The position numbers were made by a program, and so were the translations under genes. From Paenibacillus aestuarii (GTDB taxonomy: Bacteria > Bacillota > Bacilli > Paenibacillales > NBRC-103111), in the NCBI RefSeq assembly GCF_027789125.1, contig NZ_JAQFVF010000065.1, positions 1 through 64,000 of the forward strand: DNA of 64,000 bases, given 5' to 3'. Every line of letters begins with the position of its first letter. Positions within the stretch are counted from its first letter, which is position 1. Below the pieces are notes generated by a model, which searched no databases, was not told the DNA's origin, and saw only the letters and a program-made list of their open reading frames with translations. This document shows, piece after piece, positions 63,268-64,000 of this stretch.

Positions 63268-64000
63268 ATGCGAAAAATGGAAAATATACGGGTTGCTTTA
63301 AAAGCAGCTTCCAAGTCGGATGATTTTATACAATCTGATATAACAATTCGACATACACTTTTTCATATGTCGTTTTACAATTCCATTATTAATCATGAAA
63401 TGCTGCATCGGGACCTATTCACCGTTATTCAGCTCTCCCACGCAGCAATCCATGATTTGAACGATTTAAAAAATGTTATTCCCATTGAAGGTATCAAATT
63501 TTCATCAAACCTAAGTGAGATTTCCCTCAGTCTTCTTCAAGGATTCATTTATATACAATTGGATACTGATCTTAATGAAGGCTTACTGATTAATGTCTCC
63601 GATCCAGAGAAGGGTTATCGGATAAACAATTTATCGGAGAACGAGTACAGTGTCATCGGTCCGATGGTAGCTTTCGTGGAAGATCTGGATACGAATTTGA
63701 ATTTACTGAGGAAGGAAATTATCTCGGAAAAGCTGGTTTTTGAGGAACAAACCAAAGGTTCAATTTCCAAAACAAGAGTCGTTATCGCCTACATGGAAGG
63801 AATCGCTAATCCTCAGCTTCTCAACACGGTAAGGCAAAGACTTCGAGATTTGGACTTTGATGTCATCTTTGATTCCTCCACCCTTTCCCAGATTATAGCC
63901 GACATTTCCAATACACCGTTCCCTTTATTTTTATCAACCGAACGTGTGGATCGGGTGAAATTTGAGATGATTTGCGGACATGTAGCTGTATTAAGCAGCG
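63268..64000 (+). CDS. spore germination protein GerA family, partial (runs off the right edge)
   Basis: Open for 244 codons to the window end. GerA landmarks: LINVSDPEKGYRINNLSENEYSVIGPMVAFVEDLDTNLNLLRKEI, KTRVVIAYMEGIANPQLLNTVRQRL and FPLFLSTERVDRVKFEMICGHVAVL, where the usual TERPD is TERVD. The start may be the ATG at 63268 or that at 63277 (10 nt after AGGGCGG). This would be the first gene of a second germination receptor operon, in divergent orientation to the phnW remnant. Confidence 0.88.
   Translation, partial: MRKMENIRVALKAASKSDDFIQSDITIRHTLFHMSFYNSIINHEMLHRDLFTVIQLSHAAIHDLNDLKNVIPIEGIKFSSNLSEISLSLLQGFIYIQLDTDLNEGLLINVSDPEKGYRINNLSENEYSVIGPMVAFVEDLDTNLNLLRKEIISEKLVFEEQTKGSISKTRVVIAYMEGIANPQLLNTVRQRLRDLDFDVIFDSSTLSQIIADISNTPFPLFLSTERVDRVKFEMICGHVAVLSS

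Overview
The window reads as a chromosomal segment of a spore-forming Bacillota, most like Paenibacillus or a close relative. The pointers are: two gerA-type spore-germination loci, three transport or catabolic loci coupled to two-component or AraC-type regulators of the YesM/YesN kind, strong AGGAGG ribosome sites, CcpA-type cre sites, PhoP-like direct repeats, a DUF2642 protein and tandem rRNA promoters. This rests on gene content and motifs read by eye, with no database search. No phage, insertion sequence, CRISPR array or tRNA gene was seen.

Layout. 1-360: leader and tandem promoters of an rRNA operon that runs off the left edge on the minus strand. 0.4-0.9 kb: a VOC-family protein. 1.1-13.0 kb: a minus-strand carbohydrate cluster, transcribed as solute-binding lipoprotein, TIM-barrel isomerase, Gfo/Idh dehydrogenase, two ABC permeases (no ATPase), YesM kinase, YesN regulator, MFS transporter, second Gfo/Idh dehydrogenase and second isomerase. 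This looks like import plus oxidation and isomerisation of an inositol-like or keto-sugar compound. 13.1-22.1 kb: a cytoplasmic-type gamma-glutamyltransferase with a cre site, an ArsB-like transporter with a triple-repeat DUF2642 protein, metY, an ArsR-AHSA1 pair under a 30-bp palindrome, a broken chemotaxis-receptor gene, a DUF441 protein, a secreted protein and a ParB-like protein. 22.2-27.8 kb: a TRAP dicarboxylate-type transporter (dctQMP) with its own YesM/YesN pair.

27.9-34.4 kb: a block of TATCCTGC hairpins, an ABC-F ATPase preceded by a 47-codon leader ORF and an attenuator-like terminator, a DUF2306 and DJ-1/PfpI-fusion pair, and an OmpR-type two-component system. 34.5-46.2 kb: a complete C-P lyase operon, phn PHP-hexapeptide-F-G-H-I-J-K-M-L-D-C-E-E, with two Pho-box-like repeat arrays. 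phnN and phnP are missing, and a PHP-domain hydrolase sits first in the operon, probably in place of phnP. 46.2-47.2 kb: an intergenic repeat block and a HIT protein. 47.4-53.7 kb: a 1574-residue P-type ATPase whose N-terminal half is a degenerate second ATPase, flanked by several small membrane-type proteins.

53.7-56.5 kb: an isochorismatase-fold protein, an MFS drug transporter and an AraC regulator. 56.5-60.3 kb: a gerA-gerB-gerC operon. 60.7-63.2 kb: a CDGSH iron-sulfur protein, a DeoR regulator, and what looks like a decayed 2-aminoethylphosphonate locus: phnW without its N-terminus and a binding-protein gene cut to its first ~70 codons. 63.3 kb to the right edge: the start of a second gerA gene on the plus strand.

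The strongest candidates for something not fully described are the dual-module P-type ATPase with its small satellites, the ABC-F leader/attenuator, and the C-P lyase operon variant (PHP enzyme plus a cysteine-rich insert in PhnK). The paired intact and decayed phosphonate routes are also of evolutionary interest.
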